A stretch of 64,000 nucleotides of DNA from Pomphorhynchus laevis (lineage: Eukaryota > Acanthocephala > Palaeacanthocephala > Echinorhynchida > Pomphorhynchidae): positions 124,001 to 188,000 of the forward strand of contig WNNJ02001118.1 of NCBI GenBank assembly GCA_012934845.2, in the 5' to 3' direction. This document shows positions 10,141 to 20,800 of this stretch, one piece after another. The notes under the pieces are model-generated. The model saw only the letters and a program-made list of their open reading frames with translations, had not been told where the DNA came from and searched no databases. The position numbers and the translations under genes were made by a program. Position 1 is the first letter of the stretch. Every line of letters starts with the position of its first letter.

Positions 10141-11095
10141 TTTTTAATGGCTAATCAATCCCGCAACTTGCCACGTTCTATGGCATCTCGGTTGTCGACA
10201 ATTCTCTGGAATGAGCCAGTCCGCAAATGCGGAGAAGAACGGCGTTCACCAGATCGCGCACGGCATGCATGGAAGACAATAAACCTAATAGTGCGATGTC
10301 CGCAGCTTTTCGAATACCCAAACCGCCGTATGCCACGGGTAACTTGGCCTGTTCCCACGAAGTGTCGTCGAAAGCAACATTAGTTTAACTTGTCCCCGCT
10401 TTAGATAAGCAGAGCTCGTTTAATGTCGACATCATGCAAGTAGAGTGGACTATGGTTACACGCTATACCCATATCTCCATTAGGCACATAACTTGACCCT
10501 GAAATCCTCCGAATCGCCTTGACCTTGAGAGTGGGTCCATCATTGTGTTAATCCCACACGTGCAGATGTGATATATTGATCCACCCCCTGGGCCATCACG
10601 GACTGCCATGCAGATACAACGGCGGCCGGCGTCTAAGACACGCAGAACTGAACAGCGTTGTCAAGCGTACTTTGCCACGCGCGGGCTTGCCAGCCATTTT
10701 CGAGCCTTTGGGTCTAGACAGGGGAGATTGAAAACGACCCGACGGCATCACTACGTTTCCAATCAAGAACTGACGAAGTTTATGCTGGGATTGCACTTGT
10801 GTCGACACATTTGCCGAAATCAACATACACTCGTCAGCAACTGAGTTAGGGAGAACCGCCAAAAACGCAGAGGAAGCAAAACGGCTTAATTACAAAAGCC
10901 TATCATGACGGTTTCAATTCGAACCGATTGCTATCGAGACTACAGGAGTGTTCGGACCGACAACAGCGGTCATCATAAAGGAAATCGGCACGAAAATTTA
11001 GTCTACAACGGAGGAACCACGCGAGTCGTTGTGGTTAAAGCAAAGACTGCTTTAACTGCACCGCTTAGCAGTGCAGCGCGGCAACGCCTTTAGCA
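10141..11095 (-). mobile_element. Fossil central part of a zinc-finger/RT retroelement
   Basis: A GC-richer island on the minus strand. The clearest piece, near 10215-10380, reads WEQAKLPVAYGGLGIRKAAD and then ALLGLLSSMHAVRDLVNAVL, the G-G-L-G-I block seen in this superfamily after the RT domain. The frame at 10596-10862 (SVADECMLISANVSTQVQSQ) and the preceding stretch probably come from the RT-connected region. The copy is broken in several places. Higher GC than its neighbours suggests a different subfamily from the copies at 1-2.5 kb and 15-16 kb. Confidence 0.5.
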
Positions 11096-11099
11096 TTAT

Positions 11100-11985
11100 T
11101 ATAAGTGCTAGACAATGATTTTGTTTATAAACTTAATGTGACTGTTAAAAAATCCAAATAATTAAAAAAAGTTTAACTTTTTTATTAAATGTTCACCTAT
11201 AATACAAAGATCATAGGGAGATCAATACTTAAAACGAAAATCAAAAATTAAAACGCAAAAGCTGGTAATTGAAGATATTAAAACAATGAAATCCAGTGAA
11301 TGAATCCAGTGTGAAGTAAGAAAATTATTATTGTTATCTAAGTATATTCAAGTACATAGTTACGATAAGTCTTATTATTAGTTTTTGGTTTAATTAACGA
11401 CCCGAGAAAGATTACTTATTCTTGTGAGCTTTCGACTTTTTACTATAGTTATGATCATATCAGTAATTATCAAAATTAGTCAACTAGTTTATATAGCAGC
11501 CATAACCGAAAGAACGATAGCGTGATTCCATCATCGACGGGTAGGCGGAATACATAGAAAAACCGAGGAAAACAAAGTAAAACCCCTGATGGTAATATAT
11601 CACATTCCTTGTTCTGATTGTCCCCTAAAGTACATGGTACAAACCAGTTAAAAATTAAAGAAAGGATTCAGCCCCATAAATACGCCATATGACGAGTTGA
11701 TGTATCCTCAGTTATTGCTAATTACATTTACGAAACGGATCACAAGATCGACTTTGAAAGCGTCATGACGATTCGCTATGATGATAATTATGCGCGCAGA
11801 CTTATCAAGTACTCCGATTAGAAAACCATAAGACAAAAATGACTGTCAATAAGCACAAATGAAGCTTAAAAATCTAGTTTTAAGCTCCTATTTTTGGCCA
11901 GTTTGTCATGTATACTTTATATAATACAAAATTAACAGATCCAAATTAAATCAGTAATAAACTGAGTATCTTAGTAATAACTGAC
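11100..11985. other. Unassigned AT-rich stretch
   Basis: No coding frame, tandem repeat or RNA motif could be supported on either strand. It separates the retroelement relic from the 385-bp satellite. Confidence 0.4.
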
Positions 11986-12673
11986 GTTTCAACCAGCAAT
12001 TCCTCACGATGCTAGACGAAGCTCATGTGCATAATGCGTTTTTATTGGCTTGTTTGTGTGGACCTTCTAGTTATTCTTTATAAGGCACAAATGCGTATCT
12101 TTGATTACGAGGGCACTGAATTTCTCACAGGATTCCAAAAGGAGCGCGTCATTTTAGAAATTGTTATTGCGAAACATCGCTTGAAACTGTGGTCCATGAT
12201 CCATAGCTGGCTACAATTGATTTTTAATCCATATTTGCTGCTAAATAACTAGACTTCGATCATCAGCTCCATCAGTCTAATATATCACTCCGAGACGTTC
12301 ATAAGTCAGATGTTCCTAAGTCGGAAGAATTAGTTATGGTGAGTTTCGACTGCTTTTGTGATAACTGTAAAGACACCAGCAATTCCTCACGATGCTTAAT
12401 GAAACTCAGGTACATAAAGCGTTTTTACTGGCTTGTTGCGTGTGTGGACCTTCTAGTTATTCTTTATATGAACAAATGCGTGTCCGTTGATTACGAGGGC
12501 ACTGAAATTTTCACAGGATTCCGAAAGGAATACGTTTTTTATAAATTTGTAGTGCGCAAAATCGCCTGAAAGAGTGGTCCAGAAGTCAAAACTGGCTACG
12601 ATTGATTTTAAATCCATATGTGCTGCTAAATAACTAGACTTCGATTATCAGCTCCATCAGTCTAATGTATCAC

Positions 12674-12744
12674 TCCGAGACATTCCTAACCACCAAGCAG
12701 TCATGGTCAGTCGGATAAAGAGGTTAGGGTGCGTTTCGACTGCT
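12674..12744 (-). ncRNA. Permuted hammerhead-like ribozyme in satellite N3 (core mutated)
   Basis: Minus strand: AGCAGTC-GAAA-CGC, then TCCGA-CTGACCA-T-GACTGCT, then a short stem III strand followed by T-C and TCGGA. Stem II is a perfect 7 bp, stem I a perfect 5 bp, and the extension CCTAACC/GGTTAGG is perfect. The core strand reads CTGACCA, so the essential G8 is C and this copy should be inactive. Confidence 0.6.
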
Positions 12745-13060
12745 TTTGTGATAACTGTAAAGGCATCAGCAATTCCTAACGATGCTAGACGAAACTCAGG
12801 TGCATAACGCGTTTTTATTGGCTTGTTTGTGTGGACCTTCTAGTTATTCTTTATAAGGCACAAATGCGTATCCTTGATTACGAGGGCACTGAATTTCTCA
12901 CAGGATTCCAAAAGGAACGCGTCATTTTAGAAATTGTTATTGCAAAACATCACTTGAAACTGTGGTTATGAGCCATAGCTGGCTACAATTGATTTTTAAT
13001 CCATATTTGCTGCTAAATAACTAGACTTCGATCATCAGCTCCATCAGTCTAATATATCAC

Positions 13061-13131
13061 TCCGAGACGCTCCTTACCACCCAGCAATCATCGTCAGTCG
13101 GATGAAGTGGTTAGGGTACGTTTCGACTGCT
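13061..13131 (-). ncRNA. Permuted hammerhead ribozyme in satellite N3
   Basis: Minus strand: stem II strand AGCAGTC, GAAA, stem III start CG, extension CCTAACCAC, stem I strand TCCGA, core CTGACGA, T, stem II strand GATTGCT, extension GTGGTAAGG, stem III end CG, T-C cleavage site, stem I strand TCGGA. Stem II pairs over 7 bp (one G-U), stem I over a perfect 5 bp, and the extension over 8 of 9. All core nucleotides are present with the favoured C at the cleavage position. Predicted cleavage falls between 13066 and 13065. The CUGANGA strand lies in the stem III hairpin loop, so the fold is pseudoknotted within one unit. Confidence 0.72.
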
Positions 13132-13499
13132 TTTGTGATAACTGTAAAGACACCAGCAATTCCTCACGATGCTAGACGAAGCTCAGGTGCATAACGCGTT
13201 TTTACTGGCTTGTTGCGTGTGTGGACCTTCTAGTTATTCTTTATATGCACAAATGCGTATCCGTTGACTACGAGGGCACTGAATTTCTCACAGGATTCCG
13301 AAAGGAATACGTTTTTTATAAATTTGTAGCGCGAAAAATCGCTTTTAACTAGTGACCGTTCATGCTGCCCCAATAATTCTCTCACTGATTGTATTCCCTG
13401 GTCGTGAGGAATCGATGTTTATAAAGCAGTCGCACTCATTGAGCCGTTGTTTGGGCGAAAGAGGACTTTATAAATGACGCGAAAAGACAATTAAGTGAA

Positions 13500-14450
13500 A
13501 ACTCTTATGTAAAATCAACGGACTCTGATATGATGGAAACATACTGTGACGTAGAGAATCTACTTATGAAATACATGTCAAAGGGTTTTCTTGATAATGA
13601 AATAATGTTAAGTATAATGCCGGCAAACCCGAAACCTGGAATATTCTACATGAGGCCAAAAACGCACAAGGATATATGGTCATATCTATGAAGACCTATC
13701 GTGAGTACGTGCGGCACGACAACTGAAAAGTTAAGCTCGTATCTTAGTAAGATGCTTAATCCACTATTAAATTTGATACCAACGCATTTGAGTAGTTCAG
13801 ACGAACTTTTGGATATATTCAGATCACCAAGGTCAGAAAAACAAAGCGGCACACTAATAACAATGGATGTGACTGCTTTATACACATCGACTATTCACGA
13901 CCAGGGAATACAATCAGTGCGAGTATTATTGGTTTAACATGAATGGTCACCAGTTAAAATCGAGTTTGTGTGCGAATCGCTAAATGTCATACTGACTGGA
14001 AATGTGTTTTTGAATTCAACGATGAAACACTCAAACAGGTATGTGGCACAGCGATGAAAACATCTGTGGCACCAGTATATGTCATAATATATATACTGGT
14101 TAGAGCAGAAATTACTGATTACTATATCAAAAAAACCACGGCTATACAAACGTTGTACTGACGACATATTAATGATAATCCCACAAACGATGACATTAGC
14201 GGAAGTAGTTAACAAGTTTAATGAAGAAAGTACCTTATCGTTTTCTGCAAACAGTGGAGATCAAATAAATTTCTTAGACCTTCCCATATATTTTGATGAC
14301 GCTGGTAAAATCCAAACGGAGCTGTACCGGAAGGAATCGTGGAAATCGGCATATCTGCATGCGCGGAGTGCACATCCAAAGACGACGAAAACGAATATGA
14401 TATTCAACGAGGCGACCCATTGTCTAGCCGAAAACGGCCCTTCGTAAAAA
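13500..14450 (+). mobile_element. Penelope-like element, lineage beta, RT relic
   Basis: The plus strand carries PLE RT motifs in order: a template-region block like FYMRPKTHKD near 13645; STCGTTTEKLSSYLSKMLNP at 13703; LITMDVTALYTSTIHDQGI, the motif-A region, at about 13855-13910; FEFNDETLKQVCGTAMKTS at about 14008-14065, matching the C-G-T-A-M-G-T block; YRRCTDDILMI around 14150-14180; and SGDQINFLDLPI then ELYRKESWKSAYLHARSAHP at about 14250-14380. These are canonical Penelope/Poseidon-type signatures and quite unlike the lineage-alpha RT at 62735. The copy spans more than one frame and is inactive. No GIY-YIG domain was found after it. Confidence 0.82.
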
Positions 14451-14849
14451 GTCTAATTGATCCACTTGATTGTAACTTATTTCAACTATATTATTTAGTG
14501 TTTTTTTCAATAAATTATTATTTTTTAAATAATTGTGGAAATCGAAAATGCCATGTTTGTTCCTGTGACGTTTTCGAGCGCAGATGAAATTGGACCAGAA
14601 GCGGACAAACTACTAAAATTTATCACAAGAAATAAGGCGGATCGAGGAATCTCAAATTTTCCACGAGAAATACGTCGACTGCGCGCGAGGTGAGCATCAC
14701 ACTGGAATCATTAGCATCATTGTGCATTCGCGATACAAGACATCGCCTCCAGTACCAATTTTGATTTGGGCACAGTTCAGATGCGATTGCTGCAAATATT
14801 GAGTCCAGCTGATTAATAAAAATATTGAGGACAAAATATGACTACTAAT

Positions 14850-14985
14850 AGGCCCATTTGCGGGAACCAAATTTTGTAATTGTTACAAGAAAAATAAAAT
14901 AAACTTTTTATAATGATTTTTTAAATAAAATTTATTAAATCAAATTTTACAGAATAAATTGGTTCACTTGAATAGGCCCGATATA
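14850..14985 (-). repeat. Short repeat with GGCCCATTTGCGGG motif
   Basis: TAGGCCCATTTGCGGGAACC followed by AT-rich sequence. The reverse complement recurs near 22425, 23075 and 55645. At 55645 it stands between the tail of one PLE copy and the head of another, so it may mark a PLE terminal region. Confidence 0.5.
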
Positions 14986-14989
14986 TAGG

Positions 14990-16075
14990 TTAAATAAAAA
15001 TAATGTTAATGTTTTATAGGAAAACCTTTTCTTGATCTGCTTCCATGAATGCAGTGGGAAGCAGCACGTACCAACAGAAATGAAAGCTTCCGCCTTATAA
15101 GGTGCATTACGTCCGGATAAATGACGCCTGTTTGTTGAGATTTTATACGAACGATATTTTCAAAAACTCTGTTTATCCGAATCCTGCACCACCATTAGCT
15201 GCGAATATTACAGGAACGAAACTACTCCTTTTGATTTTTAAAATTCTCTCGTCATACTTAGCTCTCTTTAGAGCATCATGATAGTGAAAGTTTGCCTCTG
15301 TTGTAAGTGGGTACGATACGGCATGTTGATTGAATATGGCGACGTCAAGAAACGTCCGCGCATATCGTGACTAAAATAAACCACAGCAAACAATATTTAA
15401 TCTTGAATTTGGATTACGACATGTTGTTACTTGTTCGAATTGCACTGAATCATTAATCTTAGATAGAGTCAGTTCAAATTCAACACTCTGATAAACTTCA
15501 GACATTTTCTGAGCCAAAACATCCCGGACAGCGTTACGTCTGCAAATACATGCTCCACTATTATTATGTTTACATAATAATAGATGGCTGATAACTGCCT
15601 GTTCGCCACAAATGCATTTATCCATAGGCATGTTGTTTGGTGTCCAACGATATCGGACAGCAATTGCATCTCTGAATTCATTCTGTGTTAGGTGGTATGA
15701 TTCACTTTCGAATGGAACAGCGCTTAGCCAAGATGATATTCCAGATGTTGCAAACTCGATAGTACGTAATGCATCAGAAGGCATGGACAATATTGCGTCA
15801 CTTAAACGTTTCTTAAAAATGTTACTTTTTATTAACGTTATTTATTTCGTAATAACCAATTGTCTATTGTGTAGTTTGGCTATTGTATATCCTTTTAAAT
15901 ATGTGTTAGTTATTACGACAGAACACTCAAATTCCACTTTAGCAGAAAACACAGGATCTGTGATATCTAAACCTCCCATACTTAATGGAGAAGCTATCAC
16001 AGTAATGTACTCCTCAGATTTATTCTTTTGTAGTAAAATCTTTGAAGTAAATGCTTATAATTTTTATAAAGGGGC
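14990..16075 (-). mobile_element. Fossil C-terminal region of a zinc-finger/RT retroelement
   Basis: Minus strand, in order: SMGGLDITDPVFSAKVEFEC near 15930-15995; the frame 15371-15790 with SGISSWLSAVPFES, NEFRDAIAVRYRW and KCICGEQAVISHLLL; then near 15200-15345 FLDVAIFNQHAVSYPLTTEA and FVPVIFAANGGAGF. This is the same domain order as 1681-2524 and the most complete C-terminal region in the window. The CICG knuckle and the F-D-V / F-x-P-V-x-F-x-x-N-G-G blocks are characteristic of a large unclassified RT superfamily in invertebrates. It is broken into several frames. Confidence 0.65.
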
Positions 16076-16129
16076 CAAGTATCTAAAGGGTCAAACAAAC
16101 AAGTATTTTATTTGATTTGAATTTTGATT

Positions 16130-16300
16130 TTTTTATTTTAAATTTGCCACTTAAGAGTTTAAATTTATTCTTTATATTATTGTGTTGATTTATATATTTT
16201 ACTATTTTCTGCTTGATGTTATTTTTATAGTAACCTATCATTTGCTTACAGCATTTGCATATGGGGAGATTACATTTGTAACAACCTGGCTTCACGATGT
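16130..16300 (-). mobile_element. Penelope-like fragments: lineage alpha tail joined to a Cys-rich linker
   Basis: The minus strand encodes KPGCYKCNLPICKCCKQM directly followed by GYYKNNIKQKIVKYINQHNN. The first part resembles the Cys-rich linker that precedes GIY-YIG in PLEs. The second is the lineage-alpha post-RT segment. The two are not adjacent in that order in the other copies, so this looks like a junction of two PLE sequences, for example by template switching. The adjoining strip 16300-16340 continues the same frame with RRLGVDIV. Confidence 0.6.
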
Positions 16301-16399
16301 CGACACCTAAACGACGTTTTAGACAACACTGCTATCGCAAAAATTTTATACACAAAAATTTAAATTGATGGATTTAAAATTTAAATTTATTGATGGATA

Positions 16400-16914
16400 A
16401 TAAATAATATACTTTGTATTAGAATAAGATTTACTTGCTTTGTCAATACTTAATACTATTGTAGTACTCAATACTATGGTAGTACTCAATAGTACTTAAT
16501 TTACTCGATATATTTTTTCTTTATTTACTGTAAAATATACTTATATAAGCATATAAGTATATTCGATATTATTATATACTTTAATTATAATAAAAGTACA
16601 ATTATCAATCATCATTTATCAATTATTAATTTTTATTATACAGTAATATACATTTTATTAGGATTATTGAATTTATTTTTCATTTATTAGTCAATTCATA
16701 AAATATAATTAAAGTATATAAGTATATTCGATATACTTAAATGGAAAATAAATAATATACTTTGTATTAGAATAAGATTTACTAGATAATCAAATTTCAT
16801 TTGAGGAAATACGTCATTAGCATGTATTTAGGAATAGGGACATTAAGCGAAATATACTTTAATGGATAATAAATAATATACTTTGTATTAGAATAAGATA
16901 CTAGATAGTTATTT
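16400..16914. other. AT-rich spacer with partial family M repeats
   Basis: Mostly simple AT sequence. GGATAATAAATAATATACTTTG-like phrases recur at about 16393, 16743 and 16862, and GTATTAGAATAAGAT recurs with them, so fragments of one repeat are duplicated here. No gene is visible. Confidence 0.5.
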
Positions 16915-17060
16915 CAGAGGAAATACATCATTAGCATGTATTTGGCCCCGCTGCTATATTGGGCAGAGGAGTTGGGGACCGAAACCTGATAGCATAGCAG
17001 TTCCTCCTGATGACCTCTAATTCTTATTCTGACACAACGTCTGTTATTTATTAGACAATT
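16915..17060 (-). repeat. Short interspersed repeat, family M, copy 3 (inverted)
   Basis: On the minus strand it reads AATAACAGACGTTGTGTCAG, GAATTAGAGGTCATCAGGAG and GAACTGCTATGCTATCAGGT, aligning with 3062-3215. The distal end shares AAATACATGCTAATGATGTA with the other copies. Confidence 0.65.
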
Positions 17061-17114
17061 CATAAAAATGACGTTTATTTTAAATTTCAATTTTAAGAAT
17101 TGGAACATTCATTT

Positions 17115-17180
17115 AAATGATTTTGACTTTCTACAAAATCATTTAAAAAAATTAATAGATACAAATTTCAAACTAGGATA
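17115..17180 (+). mobile_element. Penelope-like (alpha) sliver on the plus strand
   Basis: Encodes NDFDFLQNHLKKLIDTNFKL, the same segment as NDIGFLQNHLNNLIDTYFKL in the minus-strand copy that starts 30 bp away. The two are therefore tail to tail, a small inverted arrangement of PLE pieces. Confidence 0.7.
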
Positions 17181-17205
17181 CTAGAATTTAAACTAGGCTA
17201 TTAAG

Positions 17206-17679
17206 TTAGGCTAAAACGTTTCCGCTAATGATTTTAAATTTACTTTTACTATTATTGTGTTGATTTATATATTTTACTATTTTCTTCTTGATGTTATTTT
17301 TATAGTAACCTAGTTTAAAATATGTATCTATTAAATTATTTAAATGATTTTGAAGAAAGCCAATATCATTACATATTGTTGCAATTCTTAAAATTTCATT
17401 ATTTAATGTATTATATTTTATATTTGATGGTATGCATGACTGATCATGCAAAAATATGTTTCTTGTAAATTTAAATATGTCATCTTTACGATATAAATTA
17501 ATAGTAGTTTTAGTTAATGTTAATTTAATGTTCATATCTAGATATACACCTTCTTTATCATTAATATTGGTTTTGTTAAGGATAAGGGTATCTGGATAAA
17601 TGTGTTCACTAATTGAATAAAAATTATTAGAATTTAATACACATTTATCATCAATGTATCGAAACATATATTTATACAT
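17206..17679 (-). mobile_element. Penelope-like element (alpha), RT palm end and connection
   Basis: A 157-codon open frame starting inside the RT palm: YMFRYIDDKCVLNSNNF contains the catalytic YIDD box. It then continues EGVYLDMNIKLTLTKTTINL, NTLNNEILRIATICNDIGFL and YYKNNIKKKIVKYI, closely matching the copy at 63690-64000. The upstream RT part is absent, so this is a 5'-truncated copy, typical of target-primed insertion. It ends 160 bp before the last exon of eIF3k, on the same strand, just outside that gene. Confidence 0.82.
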
Positions 17680-17838
17680 TTAACTACTTAGGAATTTAAT
17701 AAATACATGTCATTTAAGTAAAAAAGTTCGATGAAGAAGAGAAAGGCATTTTAATAAAATATTATTGATAGCACACATTTCATACAATTCATGAGTATCA
17801 CTTTAATACCTTAATAATCTCTAAATAAACAAAATATT

Positions 17839-20800
17839 CTAATGGTATCGTAAAGTGACATCAAAGAAGATAATACCTTGTAGCTTCGGTCCAGCAAACA
17901 CCTTTGTTCCTTTTACAACATTTGTGTGATCAAATGTGTAAACAGACGTAGGTAAATCTAGTTGAGAATTTTCAGGTACAACCTTCCAGTTGTTTAACTC
18001 GATAATATCTTCCAGCTCATCGTCTAAATTACATTTGATCAGTTATCTTAAACAAAAAATTGAATGTGTCAAACTTTTTAAAAAAGTTTGTGAGATAAAT
18101 ATATTCAGCCCTAAAGATGACGTGTCCTAGTGCCGTCGAAATATTGGATTTTTCTAATCAAAAAAATATTCCTGTTTCCTCGCCTTCTTGTAATAATTCG
18201 GATTGGAAACGAATTTTCTCAATAATATTACTATTCAATGAATATTATTACTAAAATTATAATATCAGTTATTCGCAGTTTTCTACCTCCTTTAACTATC
18301 GAGTATTGATGGGTTAAGTTGATGGCTTATCTTGTCTGTTGGGTTAAGGTATTTCGCATTTTTTCGGCAATTTCGATTTACAAGAATTAGAGAAAAACGT
18401 TGATAAGATTAAATAAGGATAAGATTAATCACAGCTGATATGAATCAACGATAAGATTAGTCATCGATAAGATTGATCACCGATACGATTAATCATCAAT
18501 ATGAATATTCATTGATACGAATTATCATCAATAAAATTTACCATCGATTAGGTTAATCTTTGATAAAATAAATAATCGATAATATAAATTAATGGAATTA
18601 TATATTAATTAAATAATTAATTATAATTATTAATTCTTATTATAATGTAATAATTAACAATCTAATATTATAGAAATATAGATCAAAGAATTCATAAACG
18701 TTTTTTACAATCCCAAATGATTTTTAACTTTTACATCATTAATTATTTAGAATAGATTTCATGTTTCTACACATTGCAGTGTAGAAGCATGAAATTCTCC
18801 GTATATGGAGAGAAGCAGATATGTGTAATAGACAGTCCTGGTTGAATCAAACCTCTAATTTATTTATTGCTGCTCTGAGGATCCCAGGTGGCGGTGCTGT
18901 TTCCTTTGTAATTTATTATATTGGTCATTCAATGATCCCGCTGATGTCTATTACACTGAAAAGAATTCACTGCATTGCATTGACTTCGAAAGCGCAAGCT
19001 ACGTCATGCAATTAGCATATAGTGAATTCTTTCTGCTTTAATCTATATATAGTATGTTTTTCATGTGTATACACTGTATTGCTGCAACTGATGAGGCTTC
19101 TCAAAGCCGAAACGGTACGCCGTCTTGCAGTGTAAAAGCATGAAATTATCTATATGTAGAGAGAAGCAGATATGTGTAATAGGCAGTCCTGATATAATCA
19201 AATCTCTAATATATATGTATGGATCTTCATAAAATCCCTAAAAATCGATTTACCCGAAGGGTGATTGAGCATTTGTTTCAGATGCAACAGTTCAATTGTC
19301 TGGAATGACAATTCAATGGCGTGACAGATAACTAAAATGAAAAATAATCAAAAACAATCAAACAACATCGTAACAACAACATTTCTGAATGGCTGTTTCG
19401 AATCCGTGAATTTTTTGAAAGTCGAATACTTTCTGTGCGAGCAAGTTTTGGCATTGTTCCTGAACAGAAATTAGTATAATAAAATAGACACCGATTCAAT
19501 ATTACCCAGAATTTTATAAAATTACAGGATTCCAGTAAAACGCCAAGATTTATAATTTTACGGAGATTATCAGTTTCCAAATCGGTGATCAGTATTTTGC
19601 ATAGCGAGAAGTCTGTTAACGGCAGCTCCATCATGGATTTTAGCAATACCAAACCAGCGTAGTATTCGTCAAGGGTCTCGGGCCAATATCTGTAACTAAA
19701 AAGAAAATTTATTTCGATTAAAAATTTATTTCGAGTAAACACGGCGCTAAATTTTTAAATTTCATTATGTAACTGCTAATGAAATAGAAAGTTATTTTAC
19801 TTACATTGTAAGTAAAGCGTAATTTGTTTCAGGGTCATAGAATCCGTTTGTTGCCTGCATTTGTAGATAATCCTGGAATGTCGAAGCCTGGTTAGGATCA
19901 TATCTAATTCAAAAAATTTACTAAAATTTTAATTAAATGAGAATTTTATATTTCTGATCAAATAAGTTTGTCTTAAATAAATTAAAATACGAGAATAAAA
20001 TATTATATTATTTTATAATTAAAATATCTTTAAGAAATATAAATTTATAAATAAAGATAAAATTAAGATAAGATATTAAAATTAAGATAATGTATTTGAT
20101 AATAATTAATTTGATATAAAAGACATTCTCATGTAAATGTAATATTCTCATATGATATTCTTATATCATATAATATTGAAAAACAACAGCACTGGCAGCA
20201 ATAATATATAACACTGGCAGCAATAATAAAAAATAAACACAAAAGCAAAAATTAGTCGTAAGAAAAACGAAGATCGTTCCATTTATTATTAATTTTGGCT
20301 TTAAATTGCTATAGATCTCGTATTAAACAGTTATTAAACATCTGCAACCCATTCTAATTATTTATTGTTCTAGTTGCAAATCGGCGATGCATCAAAAATA
20401 TCCTAATTCGTGGTTTGATTAACCTTTAAGAATGCTCCCTAGTTCGATGGCTGCATGACAAAGTAAACAGCTTCTTTAGTCCCTCTGATCTAATGCCATT
20501 CACCACTATCTTAGACACCATCGTAAGATCTATAGTTGTTCTACGATATCTTAACGGAGTAAATTCAAAGAGTTTATTCTATCTCCATACGAAGAAGACG
20601 AGAAACCTACTTTTTTGTGTGATCCCGATCTGAAAACTCTTTTTATTTGTCGAGATTTTGTTAATGTTTTAAAATATTAACAAATATTGTAGAAAGCTAA
20701 CAGGCAGACCGTATTCGATGATAGGCAACATAAAACAGCTATCTTCCTAAACGCATCGGAACTAAATGACTGAAATGATCTTTAAAACAACATCAGTAAT

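Larger units (their letters stand above)
11990..13350 (-). repeat. Satellite N3: about 3.5 tandem copies of a 385-bp unit
   Basis: The phrase CCAGCAATTCCTCACGATGC and close variants recur at about 11994, 12374, 12763 and 13151, giving periods near 381, 389 and 388 bp. Each unit also carries GTGTGGACCTTCTAGTTATT and CTAGACTTCGATCATCAGCT. The short plus-strand frames in the units are not conserved between copies and are not taken as genes. Read on the minus strand, the junction zone of the units carries hammerhead parts in permuted order, intact in the third unit and decayed in the others. Unit length and ribozyme content match hammerhead satellites and retrozymes. Confidence 0.85.

Noticed and set aside
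10141-11095. Host gene suggested by higher GC
   Set aside because: The best minus-strand frame carries the G-G-L-G-I block of a retroelement family, and frames are broken.
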